Positions 7,404 through 15,923 of a DNA stretch of 33,958 bases are shown here, in pieces. Both the position numbers and the translations under genes were made by a program. The stretch comes from JBCDGZ01 sp038750655. Its GTDB lineage: Bacteria > Bacteroidota > Bacteroidia > Chitinophagales > Saprospiraceae. How positions within the stretch are numbered: position 1 is the first letter of the stretch; the number at the start of each line of letters is the position of its first letter. Under the pieces are notes generated by a model, which had not been told where the DNA came from, made no database searches, and saw only the letters and a program-made list of their open reading frames with translations. Where the stretch lies: positions 1 to 33,958 of the forward strand of contig JBCDGZ010000087.1 in assembly GCA_038750655.1 (NCBI GenBank). Reading direction: 5' to 3'.

Positions 7404-8504
7404 ATGGCACTTAAATGCGGAATTGTTGGCCTACCGAATGTGGGCAAGTCTACTCTCTTCAACGCCCTGACCTCGGCCAAGGCCCTGGCAGCGAACTATC
7501 CCTTTGCCACCAAAGACCCTAATATTGGCGTCATCACTGTCCCCGACGAGCGGCTGGATGTCCTCAGCGACTTGGTCAACCCCCAAAAAGTACAGCCTAC
7601 GACCATCGATATTGTCGACATCGCGGGGCTGATTAAGGGGGCGAGCAAGGGCGAGGGCCTGGGCAACCAATTCCTGGCCAATATTCGTGAGGTTGATGCG
7701 ATTGTCCATGTGGTGCGCTGCTTCGAAGACGGCAATGTCGTTCACGTCGATGGCAATGTCAATCCGGTCCGCGATAAGGAGACCATTGATATGGAGCTGC
7801 TATTTAAGGATATTGAAACGGCAGAAAAGCGGCTGGAAAAGCTCAAAAAAGCAGCCAAAGGCGGTCAGAAAGACGAAACCCGCATGGCCGAATACGGTAA
7901 AACGATACTTGAACATCTGGAAAGCGGCCAGCCCGCCCGTAGTCTCCAGTTCGATACCGACGAGGCCAATGACCTTCTTATAGATATGATGCTACTCACC
8001 AACAAGCCGATCCTCTACGTCTGCAATGTCGACGAATCCTCTGTCCTGGAAGGCAACGAGCACACCGAAAAATTCCAAGCGGCCGTGGCCAACGAAAGTA
8101 CTGAAGTCATCCTCATCAGCGTCGGCATCGAAGCGGACATCGCCGAGCTGGAAACCCGTGAGGAACGCATGGAATTTCTCGAAGAAATGGGCCTCCAGGA
8201 GCCTGGCGTTAACCGCGTGATCCGTGCTTGCTATAAGCTCTTGAATTTGATTACCTATTTCACCGCCGGGGTGAAGGAAGTGCGGGCCTGGACGATTACG
8301 GAGGGGACTTTGGCGCCGCAGGCGGCGGGGGTTATCCACACCGATTTTGAGAAGGGCTTTATTCGTGCCGAGGTGATTAAGTATAGGGATTATGTGGATT
8401 TGGGTTCGGAGCAGGCAGTGAAGGAAGCGGGGAAGATGGGAGTTGAGGGGAAGGAGTATTTGGTGGAAGATGGGGATGTGATGCATTTTCGCTTCAACGT
8501 CTAA
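7404..8504 (+). CDS. ychF: YchF/OLA1-family redox-regulated ATPase
   Basis: YchF is an Obg-type P-loop NTPase that binds ribosomes and prefers ATP to GTP. In the 366 residues the P-loop is GLPNVGKST at 8-16, the G3 motif is DIAGL near residue 72, followed by GASKGEGLGNQFL. The usual GTPase NKxD is replaced by NVDE, as in the family, explaining the ATP preference. A coiled-coil helical insert lies around residues 125-160, and the C-terminal TGS domain includes FTAGVKEVRAWTI, GVIHTDFEKGFIRAEV and a final FRFNV. Length matches the family (363 in E. coli). It is followed after 3 nt by rluE, so the two are probably co-transcribed and translationally coupled. Confidence 0.97.
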   Translation: MALKCGIVGLPNVGKSTLFNALTSAKALAANYPFATKDPNIGVITVPDERLDVLSDLVNPQKVQPTTIDIVDIAGLIKGASKGEGLGNQFLANIREVDAIVHVVRCFEDGNVVHVDGNVNPVRDKETIDMELLFKDIETAEKRLEKLKKAAKGGQKDETRMAEYGKTILEHLESGQPARSLQFDTDEANDLLIDMMLLTNKPILYVCNVDESSVLEGNEHTEKFQAAVANESTEVILISVGIEADIAELETREERMEFLEEMGLQEPGVNRVIRACYKLLNLITYFTAGVKEVRAWTITEGTLAPQAAGVIHTDFEKGFIRAEVIKYRDYVDLGSEQAVKEAGKMGVEGKEYLVEDGDVMHFRFNV

Positions 8505-8507
8505 CCC

Positions 8508-9110
8508 GTGTCTCACCACTATTTCCTCATCTACAAACCCTTCAACGTCCTAAGCCAATTCACCAAGGAGGTGGAGGAGCATCGGACGCTGGCGGAGCTG
8601 GGCGACTTCCCTGCCGATGTCTATCCCGTCGGCCGATTGGACAAGGACAGCGAGGGGCTGCTCCTACTCACCAACGATAAGCCACTGAACCATCGGCTAC
8701 TCAACCCCACCTTTAAGCACAAACGGACCTACTATGCGCAGGTAGAGGGCGAGCCAACGCCCAAAGCTCTACGCCGCCTCAACCAAGGGGTCGACATTCG
8801 AGTAAATAAGAAGCCGTACACTACCCTACCCGCTCAAGTGCGTTTACTTACACAGCCACCGGACTTGCCGGAGCGCGAGCCACCCATCCGCTTTCGGAAG
8901 AATAAGCCGACGGCTTGGCTGGAATTGCGGCTGCACGAGGGGAAGAATCGGCAGGTGCGGCGGATGTGCGCAGCGGTGGGGTATCCGGTGCTGCGGTTGG
9001 TGCGGGTGGCGATTGAAGAGGTGCGGATGGAGGAGATGATAGTGGGGAAGGTGCTGGAATTAAGTGGGGTGGAATTGTATGAAAAACTGGGTATTTCATC
9101 AGTGGAATAA
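8508..9110 (+). CDS. rluE: 23S rRNA pseudouridine synthase, RluE type
   Basis: The 200-residue enzyme belongs to the RsuA/RluB/E/F family, with catalytic Asp45 in VGRLDKDSEGLLLLTND. It lacks the N-terminal S4 domain, as RluE does. The segment PPIRFRKNKPTAWLEL and the motif EGKNRQVRRMCAAVGYPVLRLVR are typical of RluE, which modifies U2457 in E. coli 23S rRNA; the exact site here is inferred. The start is a GTG placed 3 nt after the ychF stop. No ATG gives the conserved start HHYFLIYKPFNVL. Codon use shifts toward G-rich wobble positions at the 3' end (8900-9080), as at the end of ychF. Confidence 0.93.
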   Translation: MSHHYFLIYKPFNVLSQFTKEVEEHRTLAELGDFPADVYPVGRLDKDSEGLLLLTNDKPLNHRLLNPTFKHKRTYYAQVEGEPTPKALRRLNQGVDIRVNKKPYTTLPAQVRLLTQPPDLPEREPPIRFRKNKPTAWLELRLHEGKNRQVRRMCAAVGYPVLRLVRVAIEEVRMEEMIVGKVLELSGVELYEKLGISSVE

Positions 9111-9151
9111 AACATCAGAAAATTTTAACTGAGTAAAATAAATCTCTGGAC

Positions 9152-10117
9152 TTGAAACTGCTTTTTTTGACCATATTGCTACTGCTATTTCAGACTCCCC
9201 TGCTGCTCGGGCAGGCGGATTCTACAACTTATGATTTCGGTGACTTCGGGGGAATTGTCTATCTGGATTCCTTGGTGGTCACGGCGAGCAGGCAGGGCTT
9301 TGATGTGCAGGACTTTATCCGTAAGGTTCGGGAGGACAAGAGCTTTTATGCGGCCTTTGACAACCTGCGGACCCTCTCCTATCAGTCGGATAATACCATT
9401 GTGATGTATCGGAAAAATGGAAAGGAGAAAGCGGCTTATCGCGGAAAAATCCAGCAGTATTCGGATGGGGATTGCCGAGTGATGGAGGTTATTGATGAGC
9501 AAATCAGCGGTAACTTTTTTAAGCGACGTAAGTCGCGGAAGCATCGTTACTATACAGCCAAAATGCATGATCGCTTGTTTTACAGTTGGGGGAAAATTTG
9601 CGAATCTAAGGTGGTGGAGCCGAAGAAGCCGAGAGGGATGGACAAGCACGTTGCGGAGCTAAAAAAACTAATTTTCCAGCCTGGTGAACGAGCGGAGGTA
9701 CCCTTGATCGGAAAGAAGATGGAGATTTTTAGCAAGAAGATGCAGCCCTTTTACAACTACTCCATCAGCTCGGAACGCTACAGAGATATAGCCGATTGTT
9801 ATGTGTTTACGGCTCGTGTAAAGCCAGCGTTTTTGAAGAAAAAGGCAGGAAAAACAGTCTTTAAGCTGCTCAAGACTTACTTCGATAAAGAGAGCTGGCA
9901 GATCGTTGCCCGGGACTATGAACTGCGCTATAAAAGTCCGCTTTTTGATTTTGATGTCAAAATGAATGTGGAGTTAGGAACATTTGAAGGGCACTACATC
10001 CCGGAGTTGATCCAGTATGATGGGTATTGGGATATTCCAGCCAAAAAGCCTGAAATATCCCAATTTAGTCTTAAATTTTATCAATTCGAGCCTGCGCAGC
10101 CCCTACCGGAGGGCTGA
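9152..10117 (+). CDS. Secreted protein of unknown function
   Basis: The start is a TTG at 9152: an in-frame stop lies shortly upstream and there is no ATG before the signal peptide (KLLFLTILLLLFQTPLLLGQ, cleavage likely near Gly-Gln). The 321 residues continue with a conserved-looking central part, DGDCRVMEVIDEQISGNF, and a run of antiparallel-strand sequence with many Tyr, Lys and Arg (RYYTAKMHDRLFYSW; RDYELRYKSPLFDFDVKMN). This resembles the Bacteroidota outer-membrane/periplasmic proteins that precede or accompany DUF5686-type proteins, but I cannot assign a family. No sorting domain is visible. It follows rluE by 41 nt and ends one base before the stop of the convergent repeat-protein gene. 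Confidence 0.75.
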   Translation: MKLLFLTILLLLFQTPLLLGQADSTTYDFGDFGGIVYLDSLVVTASRQGFDVQDFIRKVREDKSFYAAFDNLRTLSYQSDNTIVMYRKNGKEKAAYRGKIQQYSDGDCRVMEVIDEQISGNFFKRRKSRKHRYYTAKMHDRLFYSWGKICESKVVEPKKPRGMDKHVAELKKLIFQPGERAEVPLIGKKMEIFSKKMQPFYNYSISSERYRDIADCYVFTARVKPAFLKKKAGKTVFKLLKTYFDKESWQIVARDYELRYKSPLFDFDVKMNVELGTFEGHYIPELIQYDGYWDIPAKKPEISQFSLKFYQFEPAQPLPEG

Positions 10118-10118
10118 G

Positions 10119-12305
10119 CTAGCCAAATACCAGTATGCTTTGACTCTTTTTAGTGCTGGTATCGCCCGCCAAACCGACTACACTCACTGGCCCGTGGATG
10201 CTTTCTCCTCTCAATATGGTTTTTGAGAAATCCAAATCGAGGGTTTTGTATACCGTTCGACCGTTTTCCAAATAATACTTCCCCACTCCAGTCGTTGGTT
10301 TTCCCGCAGTGTCCAACTTAAGTTTGAGGACTTCCTCCAAGGTTCCATCAGCACGTCGGATGACTTTGGTGAACCGATCAGGCTTGCCCTGAACGTAGTG
10401 ATAAGTTGCATCTTGTAGATAGGGATTATCCGGTGTACTGGTGATCACGGATTGGTTGAGTAAAACACCATGAGCATCATGCACAACGCTACTGACTTGA
10501 CCGGCATACAACTGATGGTTCATATCAAAGATGGCCTCGGAATAATCCATCTTCGAACGGCGGGCCACCGTACCATCCTCATTATAGGTCGTGGTATTTA
10601 CTTCCGAGGTATTTCCAAACCCATCATAATGCACCAGACTCCGACTCTTTAGCTGCTTATCTTTGGTAAAAGTTTCAATGGTAACAAAGCTGTTGGCCAC
10701 CTGATTCCGAGAGTTAAAACGAGCGCCCCTGTACGACAGCTCGGCGTAAGCCCTTACATTGACTCCATTCTTACCGTAGTTTGTGGTGGCCATATGGACC
10801 GGATAACCAGCGACATAACTGACCTCTGATTTATTTTTGAGCGTATGGTTGGCTCTGTAGGTCAAGGCTAGTAGGACCCCATTGTAAATGTCTCCATGAG
10901 CCGAGAACTCAATCTGGCTAAAATTGGTGGAGGAATACGAATGGATATTTTGACCGTCTTTTTTGTAGTTCGAGGACTTTGCCAGCGTGGGCAGGCCCTG
11001 CTGATCATAGGCAATCTGTGTGGTTGCACTCAGCGAGTGATCGTCCCTTGATTCTCGAATCCCAATGATTCCACCGACCAATTGGTGAGCAACATACTTG
11101 GCCTGTTGAAAATCCAGTTCCGTGAAGGCGATGATGGTCTGTCCGTCTAGGCCAAATCGGGTAAACTTGCCCGTAGACAGCTCGCCTTCGAGGTAGTTCA
11201 AGGCCCCATGGGCCATTTTGATTCGAGAATCGTCCTGCGACTCTACGACGATGGCCCCATCGCGGATATTGGCAATGGCGTCGAAGTTCAGCTTGCTAAA
11301 ATCGGCGGAGGCGTAGCCAGCGACACTTTTACCGTCCGGATGAAACAAAATAGACGTCGCTAAGCCCGGATTGCCGTTGCTGGCAAAAGACAGATCGCTC
11401 TGATCAATGGGTACCGCCTGCGGCGTCTGCGTGGCGATTTTTATTTTCCCTCCTTTGATCGTATCCGCTTTTGTCCATTGCAGATTCGTCATATCCGCCT
11501 GAACCATCCTGACGGGCGTCTTTCCATCGTCGGCCAGCTCGGTGGTCTTTAGACTTACTGGATGCCCCATGATTGGATTGGCATTATTCCTAATTTCATG
11601 CACGGAAGACAGTAGGCCAAACATCCGAACATGAGCCGAAGGCAGCCCTCCGCTGAATCGATTATGGAACTTATGGGCGTGGCTCTTGGCCAAAGCTGGC
11701 AGGGCCTCGTTGCGATGGTTGCTGGTCGTGATATACGATGTGAGATAGTACAAATAATTGCGCACAGACTTCAGGCTAGCCGATGGATCCAAAGCAGCCA
11801 AGGATTTGGCCTGACTTTCCGTAATAGTCCCAGATATATCCGCCAAGGCTGTCAAATCGAAAAAATAGCTGGTCTGATGGGCAATCGACTGAACCAGCAG
11901 GATAGTTGCTTCGGCATCGTTCAAATGATCCAAGGCCCAAAAGTCTTTCCAAAGGTAGGCATCTACTGAGCTACCGGTCTGGGCTGGGTTGGGATAAAGA
12001 AACAAGGTATAAATCTTTGGATAGACCACTTGAGGGATCAGATTATTGGTCAGATCATAGTTAAAATCGAAGCTTTCTAATTTGCTGACCATGCTGTAGA
12101 AAGTGGATTGTACCTGCGAATGTGCAGTACTGTTATCCTGCCCAAACCAGGTACTAAAATTCCCCTGACCGCTGGCCGCTGCGGCCGCCGCCGCATTCAA
12201 ACTCGCGATGGTAAACTGGTGAGCATTCTTGATTAGTTGCTGTTGAGCACTGCTTCCTCCGGTGACGGTTACCTTTCCAGTGCCGGTGTTTATAGAATTG
12301 TTCAT
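10119..12305 (-). CDS. Repeat protein with a degenerate Lys-M35-like metalloprotease domain
   Basis: The 728-residue protein has no signal peptide. Residues about 50-195 follow the pattern of Lys-specific M35 (deuterolysin-like) peptidases: STWFG, a helix (STFYSMVSKLESFD), VVYPKIYTLFLYP, a helix where the zinc motif should be, and SLKSVRNYLYYLTSYI in place of the family's NADNYEYF. The HExxH motif reads Q139-S-I-A-H143, so two of the key residues are missing and the domain is probably inactive. Residues about 280-715 hold roughly six units of 60-70 residues with the pattern 'Y..DG......S..DFS...F......I..G', for example at SAGYASADFSKLNF and HSYSSTNFSQIEF. It is the last gene of a four-gene operon, 13 nt after the phospholipase D gene. 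The M35 call is by eye and needs a profile search. Confidence 0.6.
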   Translation of the reverse strand: MNNSINTGTGKVTVTGGSSAQQQLIKNAHQFTIASLNAAAAAAASGQGNFSTWFGQDNSTAHSQVQSTFYSMVSKLESFDFNYDLTNNLIPQVVYPKIYTLFLYPNPAQTGSSVDAYLWKDFWALDHLNDAEATILLVQSIAHQTSYFFDLTALADISGTITESQAKSLAALDPSASLKSVRNYLYYLTSYITTSNHRNEALPALAKSHAHKFHNRFSGGLPSAHVRMFGLLSSVHEIRNNANPIMGHPVSLKTTELADDGKTPVRMVQADMTNLQWTKADTIKGGKIKIATQTPQAVPIDQSDLSFASNGNPGLATSILFHPDGKSVAGYASADFSKLNFDAIANIRDGAIVVESQDDSRIKMAHGALNYLEGELSTGKFTRFGLDGQTIIAFTELDFQQAKYVAHQLVGGIIGIRESRDDHSLSATTQIAYDQQGLPTLAKSSNYKKDGQNIHSYSSTNFSQIEFSAHGDIYNGVLLALTYRANHTLKNKSEVSYVAGYPVHMATTNYGKNGVNVRAYAELSYRGARFNSRNQVANSFVTIETFTKDKQLKSRSLVHYDGFGNTSEVNTTTYNEDGTVARRSKMDYSEAIFDMNHQLYAGQVSSVVHDAHGVLLNQSVITSTPDNPYLQDATYHYVQGKPDRFTKVIRRADGTLEEVLKLKLDTAGKPTTGVGKYYLENGRTVYKTLDLDFSKTILRGESIHGPVSVVGLAGDTSTKKSQSILVFG

Positions 12306-12318
12306 AATAATGATTGCT

Positions 12319-15117
12319 TTAAACTTCGGTTATTAAAAGTTGAATATAAGAGGGTTGATTGTCTTTGCTGGGGATATCACTGGCCGCAATCGGCAGGACC
12401 CCCAGGCCATCCGTACTGGTATTCTTGAAAGCACTTATATCGGCTTCCCAATTAGCGGGCGTGCTCATTCCCCAGTGCTCGAACAACTGGGTCCGGATTT
12501 GTAATGCAGTTGCCGCATCATCAATCAACACCGATAGTTCTCCATCTTGATACATACTTCGAGCCGTAAAATTGGCACTGCCAACCATCGCTTTCTGATC
12601 GTCAAAAAGTGCCAGTTTGGAGTGGATGTAAATGTTGCGATAATTTAAACTATAGGCAGGCATAGCGTTTTTCGTACCCGAGGGTTGGGTGGAAAAATAT
12701 CGGGCAGGACCACAAAGGATAAATTTCTTATCATTACTGACAATGCTGGCAATGCGGACAATCAAGACCGATACGCTTGTACCACTGCTATTGGTAAGTG
12801 TAATGTAAGCCTTCTCTACAGCGTTTTCGGGAGCATATAATTTCTGGGAATTATAGTCACTCCACTTGTACTCCTGGTTGTTAATATCCTTAAAACTGTC
12901 CCAATTCTTCATCCCCAATTTCATATAAACGTAGGCCGTCTTGGAGAGAATGTTATAGTTTTTCTGGCCCGATCCATCGTTATAGCTGGGCTGAGGAATC
13001 ATAATGATTACCTTAAAATCATCACTGGACATTAAGGCTCTATCAACCAGGGCCTGCACCAAGGGGACATCGTAGAACGAGACATTCTCAAAGTAAATGT
13101 AGTCGGTAGCTTGTGAAATAGCTCCAACCAATCCCGCCCGAATTTGACTCAGCGGTCGATAAAAAGGAAGGAAGCCATTAATGAGCGGAACTTGGTAAAT
13201 TTCGGACTCAATCAATTGATCAAAATTGGTGAGCAATACTTCCAGATTGACCGTACTGCCCGTAGGTCGGGGGTCCGTGTAAGGAGTCGGAGTTGCACTA
13301 TTAGTGCAAACATTGGGATTGTCCAGACAGACTTCTTTAAAGGCTTCCCAATAACCGACCTTAGCATAAGAAGTCGTACTTGCCTTCGGCGAACCAGAAC
13401 CATAAAGCGACCAGCGTCGATCAAATTCTTTTTCTACCAGATCTACCGCAGGACCTTGCAGCACCACAGCCGTATCGTGCCAGGTATGAAAGCTCGGCGG
13501 AGTATTGGGATGCGTGACATCATCATAATATTCACCAGATAAATTCAGACCAGCCACCAAAGCCAGCTTACTTCCATCAACAGAAACAATGACAATTTTT
13601 TGGTGGTTGCTCTCCAAAAAAACGTAGTTTGATGCAGCAGCATATACTTCCAAGGCAGTATGGAGATGAAGAGAGGGATTTTGATTAAGTGCATCCAATA
13701 ATTGTATATTGGCATTGAGGTTAAATCCAATCCTAATACCTCCATATTTTTCTAAAGCATTAGCTCCTTTACGCATAAAGGTTCCCACATCCCAGAGTAA
13801 GACATACAAATCATATCCTGCCGCAGGAATCATGCTCAAAACGTTCAAAAGGTTGGGGTTGGCGGGAATTTGACTCGCTTGCACATTGAAGGAATTATTA
13901 GCCACGGCCAGCAGCATATTTCTCAACGTAGGGAAAAAATTCTGCCCATCCAGGAGAAAGCCAACTTGAGCCGTGGAGGCCACCGCCCGGGCGATTCCTC
14001 CTCGGTAGCCCGTAAAAACCGGCCCCGTCGCCCCAGCCAAAGGCGTCGAATAAACCTGCGAACCATCCGTAGCGTCAATCGCATAAAAATGGCCATCGCT
14101 GCCCGTCAGATAGAGCTGAAAACCAAAGCCGTTCGATTTGCGCTGAAAGTGGAGCGTCGGAGGGCTGTTGCCAGTGTTTGTATAATTTTTAGCCCACACC
14201 TGAGTCGTCGTTGCACCACTAGCCGTAATGCTCAAGGAATAAGCATATACTGTTCCTGTACTCGATACCAGATACAAGCTATCTTTATTAAACGTACTCA
14301 TTTTCGCATTCACCTCACTAGCTCCCGATAGCGTAAGACCAGCATTCAGCGACCGGCTATTCACCCCAACCAAATAGAAATTACCCGAAGTATCCCCAAG
14401 CAATAGTTGATTGTAGCCCACAAAGACCGGAGAGGCTAAATCAGCCGTATGCGGATTGGTCCAGGTCCACTCTGGAATAATGCTCTGATTGGTGGGATCA
14501 TCGGCTAGGTTGTAAGCGAACAATTCATTTCCTGACGCGACGTACAGGTACCCTCCGGCCAATACGGGCGCCTCATCCAAAAAGGATAAGGTAAGCTCAG
14601 AATTCCATTTGAGCACCGGAAACATCGGAAAGCTGACATCAATGGCATAAATGCCTTTGGAGGTAAAAATGTAAATGATGTTACCTTCTGTATTAATAAT
14701 ATTCGCACTTACCGTCAGGTCTTGCTGACTGGCAAAAGTAAAAGTGGTAACCACATTGGGGGAAGCCGGTTCGCTGACATCGAACAAGTACAGCACACCA
14801 CTGGATAGGGCTGTGAACATGTAGGATTGAAAAAGCCCGGGGGTAGCCGAGGTGCTTCCAGCTAACTGAATGCCTCCAGGAACCAAGTCGGTGGCCGTTG
14901 CGACCTCCATAATGTGAATAGCGGTAGCCTGGTTTTGGGGATTGCTCAATCCCAGATAGGCCACTCCGTTACTAATCACTGGCTCGGTAACCAGATTGCC
15001 AAAAAGAAAGGTGACAGGACTACCAGAAATCAAAGCACCGGTCTGAGTATCGACAAAGTACCCCTTGCCATTATTTCCCCCAAAAATGAGAACGTCATTA
15101 TCTGAGTATGTGCTCAT
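12319..15117 (-). CDS. PQQ-like beta-propeller fused to a two-HKD phospholipase D
   Basis: Of 932 residues, about 1-385 form a beta-propeller of PQQ-like repeats (VDTQTGALISGSP, GVAYLGLSN, GGYLYVASGNELFAYN, GHFYAIDATDGSQVYSTPL). About 395-900 are a phospholipase D superfamily domain with two motifs. The first is H505-Q-K507 with D514 and GLN (523-525), slightly irregular. The second is exact, H832-S-K834-(x4)-D839-(x6)-GSAN (846-849). Two HKD motifs in one chain normally form one active site that cleaves phosphodiesters or transfers phosphatidyl groups. There is no signal peptide or membrane helix. It starts 1 nt after the oxygenase stop, so translation is probably coupled. The lipid or nucleic-acid substrate cannot be told; a role in the borosin-like operon is inferred only from position. 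Confidence 0.85.
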   Translation of the reverse strand: MSTYSDNDVLIFGGNNGKGYFVDTQTGALISGSPVTFLFGNLVTEPVISNGVAYLGLSNPQNQATAIHIMEVATATDLVPGGIQLAGSTSATPGLFQSYMFTALSSGVLYLFDVSEPASPNVVTTFTFASQQDLTVSANIINTEGNIIYIFTSKGIYAIDVSFPMFPVLKWNSELTLSFLDEAPVLAGGYLYVASGNELFAYNLADDPTNQSIIPEWTWTNPHTADLASPVFVGYNQLLLGDTSGNFYLVGVNSRSLNAGLTLSGASEVNAKMSTFNKDSLYLVSSTGTVYAYSLSITASGATTTQVWAKNYTNTGNSPPTLHFQRKSNGFGFQLYLTGSDGHFYAIDATDGSQVYSTPLAGATGPVFTGYRGGIARAVASTAQVGFLLDGQNFFPTLRNMLLAVANNSFNVQASQIPANPNLLNVLSMIPAAGYDLYVLLWDVGTFMRKGANALEKYGGIRIGFNLNANIQLLDALNQNPSLHLHTALEVYAAASNYVFLESNHQKIVIVSVDGSKLALVAGLNLSGEYYDDVTHPNTPPSFHTWHDTAVVLQGPAVDLVEKEFDRRWSLYGSGSPKASTTSYAKVGYWEAFKEVCLDNPNVCTNSATPTPYTDPRPTGSTVNLEVLLTNFDQLIESEIYQVPLINGFLPFYRPLSQIRAGLVGAISQATDYIYFENVSFYDVPLVQALVDRALMSSDDFKVIIMIPQPSYNDGSGQKNYNILSKTAYVYMKLGMKNWDSFKDINNQEYKWSDYNSQKLYAPENAVEKAYITLTNSSGTSVSVLIVRIASIVSNDKKFILCGPARYFSTQPSGTKNAMPAYSLNYRNIYIHSKLALFDDQKAMVGSANFTARSMYQDGELSVLIDDAATALQIRTQLFEHWGMSTPANWEADISAFKNTSTDGLGVLPIAASDIPSKDNQPSYIQLLITEV

Positions 15118-15118
15118 C

Positions 15119-15793
15119 TTATTGTGTGTTTTTTGATTTTTTTAATAAATGATTATCGTAGTATTGTGCAGGCCGACCACTTAGAATGCCGCGGTCGGGA
15201 AACGGAGGATCGTTGCGGTAGGAATGAAAGCGAAAGTCGAGACTAACCCTGGTCATATCCGTCTTGTTCGGAACCGTCCCGTGAGACAGATACCCCCCAT
15301 CGAAAAGTAAGACCTCTCCATACATCACATCCACCGGAAGATAGTCCTCACTGCCGTAGTCGTTTTCTACCCATATGGTATTCGTATCAAAACAATTCGT
15401 AAAGGGCATCCAGGCATTGATCTGCTCGTGCCGATGGGTGTAGTCAACATCAATGTGCCATTTGCTGACACTGTCGGTCCCCGCCAGATGCACCCTGAAC
15501 TTGGGATGCGCCGTAAAGCTGATCTTCCCGCCGAAAAAGGGAGCCAATTGTTCAAAGACGAATGATCGATAGAGCTGGTAAAAAGGGCTATCCTCTTTCA
15601 TCCTTTGCATCAGCGCCCTCAAGATCAAATTATCGCTGTAGTCAATAGCCCCACTTTTGCCTTTTCGGCGCTTCATCTTTTGGTAGTACAGATGGAGCTT
15701 TGACAAGTCAGGAACTTTGTAAATCTGCTCGGCTAATATTTTTGCAAAGGGGTATTGATCGGTATCGTAGGGAAGGAATTTCGCATTTTTCAT
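15119..15793 (-). CDS. 2-oxoglutarate/Fe(II)-dependent oxygenase (phytanoyl-CoA hydroxylase-like)
   Basis: The 224-residue protein shows the double-stranded beta-helix ligands: H113-x-D115 in KWHIDVDYTH, the distal H171 in GGYLSHGTVPNKT, and R182 in TRVSLDFRF for 2-oxoglutarate. The layout 'INAWMPFTNCFDTNT...GEVLLFDGGYLSHG' is that of the PhyH/StrG-like branch, which hydroxylates or oxidises small molecules and peptides. I chose the ATG at 15793; an upstream TTG at 15820 would add nine residues (FDLKAICL) with no support. It lies 130 nt downstream of the borosin-like methyltransferase gene and directly before the phospholipase D gene. In a RiPP context such an enzyme could be a tailoring hydroxylase; that is inference. 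The 130-nt gap holds a small AGAGC/GCTCT hairpin but no gene. Confidence 0.85.
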   Translation of the reverse strand: MKNAKFLPYDTDQYPFAKILAEQIYKVPDLSKLHLYYQKMKRRKGKSGAIDYSDNLILRALMQRMKEDSPFYQLYRSFVFEQLAPFFGGKISFTAHPKFRVHLAGTDSVSKWHIDVDYTHRHEQINAWMPFTNCFDTNTIWVENDYGSEDYLPVDVMYGEVLLFDGGYLSHGTVPNKTDMTRVSLDFRFHSYRNDPPFPDRGILSGRPAQYYDNHLLKKSKNTQ

Positions 15794-15923
15794 AAGGCAT
15801 ATTGCTTTGAGGTCAAACAACAGCCACCCAGCGACAGGGCAGGAAGCTGCTTAGAGCCCCGCTCTGCCACTGAGTCTACAGTAAAATAATGCTGTTGGCT
15901 GGCCGTGGAAAAATTAGAGTCGT

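Noticed and set aside
11631..11969. Plus-strand 112-codon open frame
   Set aside because: It is the mirror of the M35-like region of the minus-strand gene.
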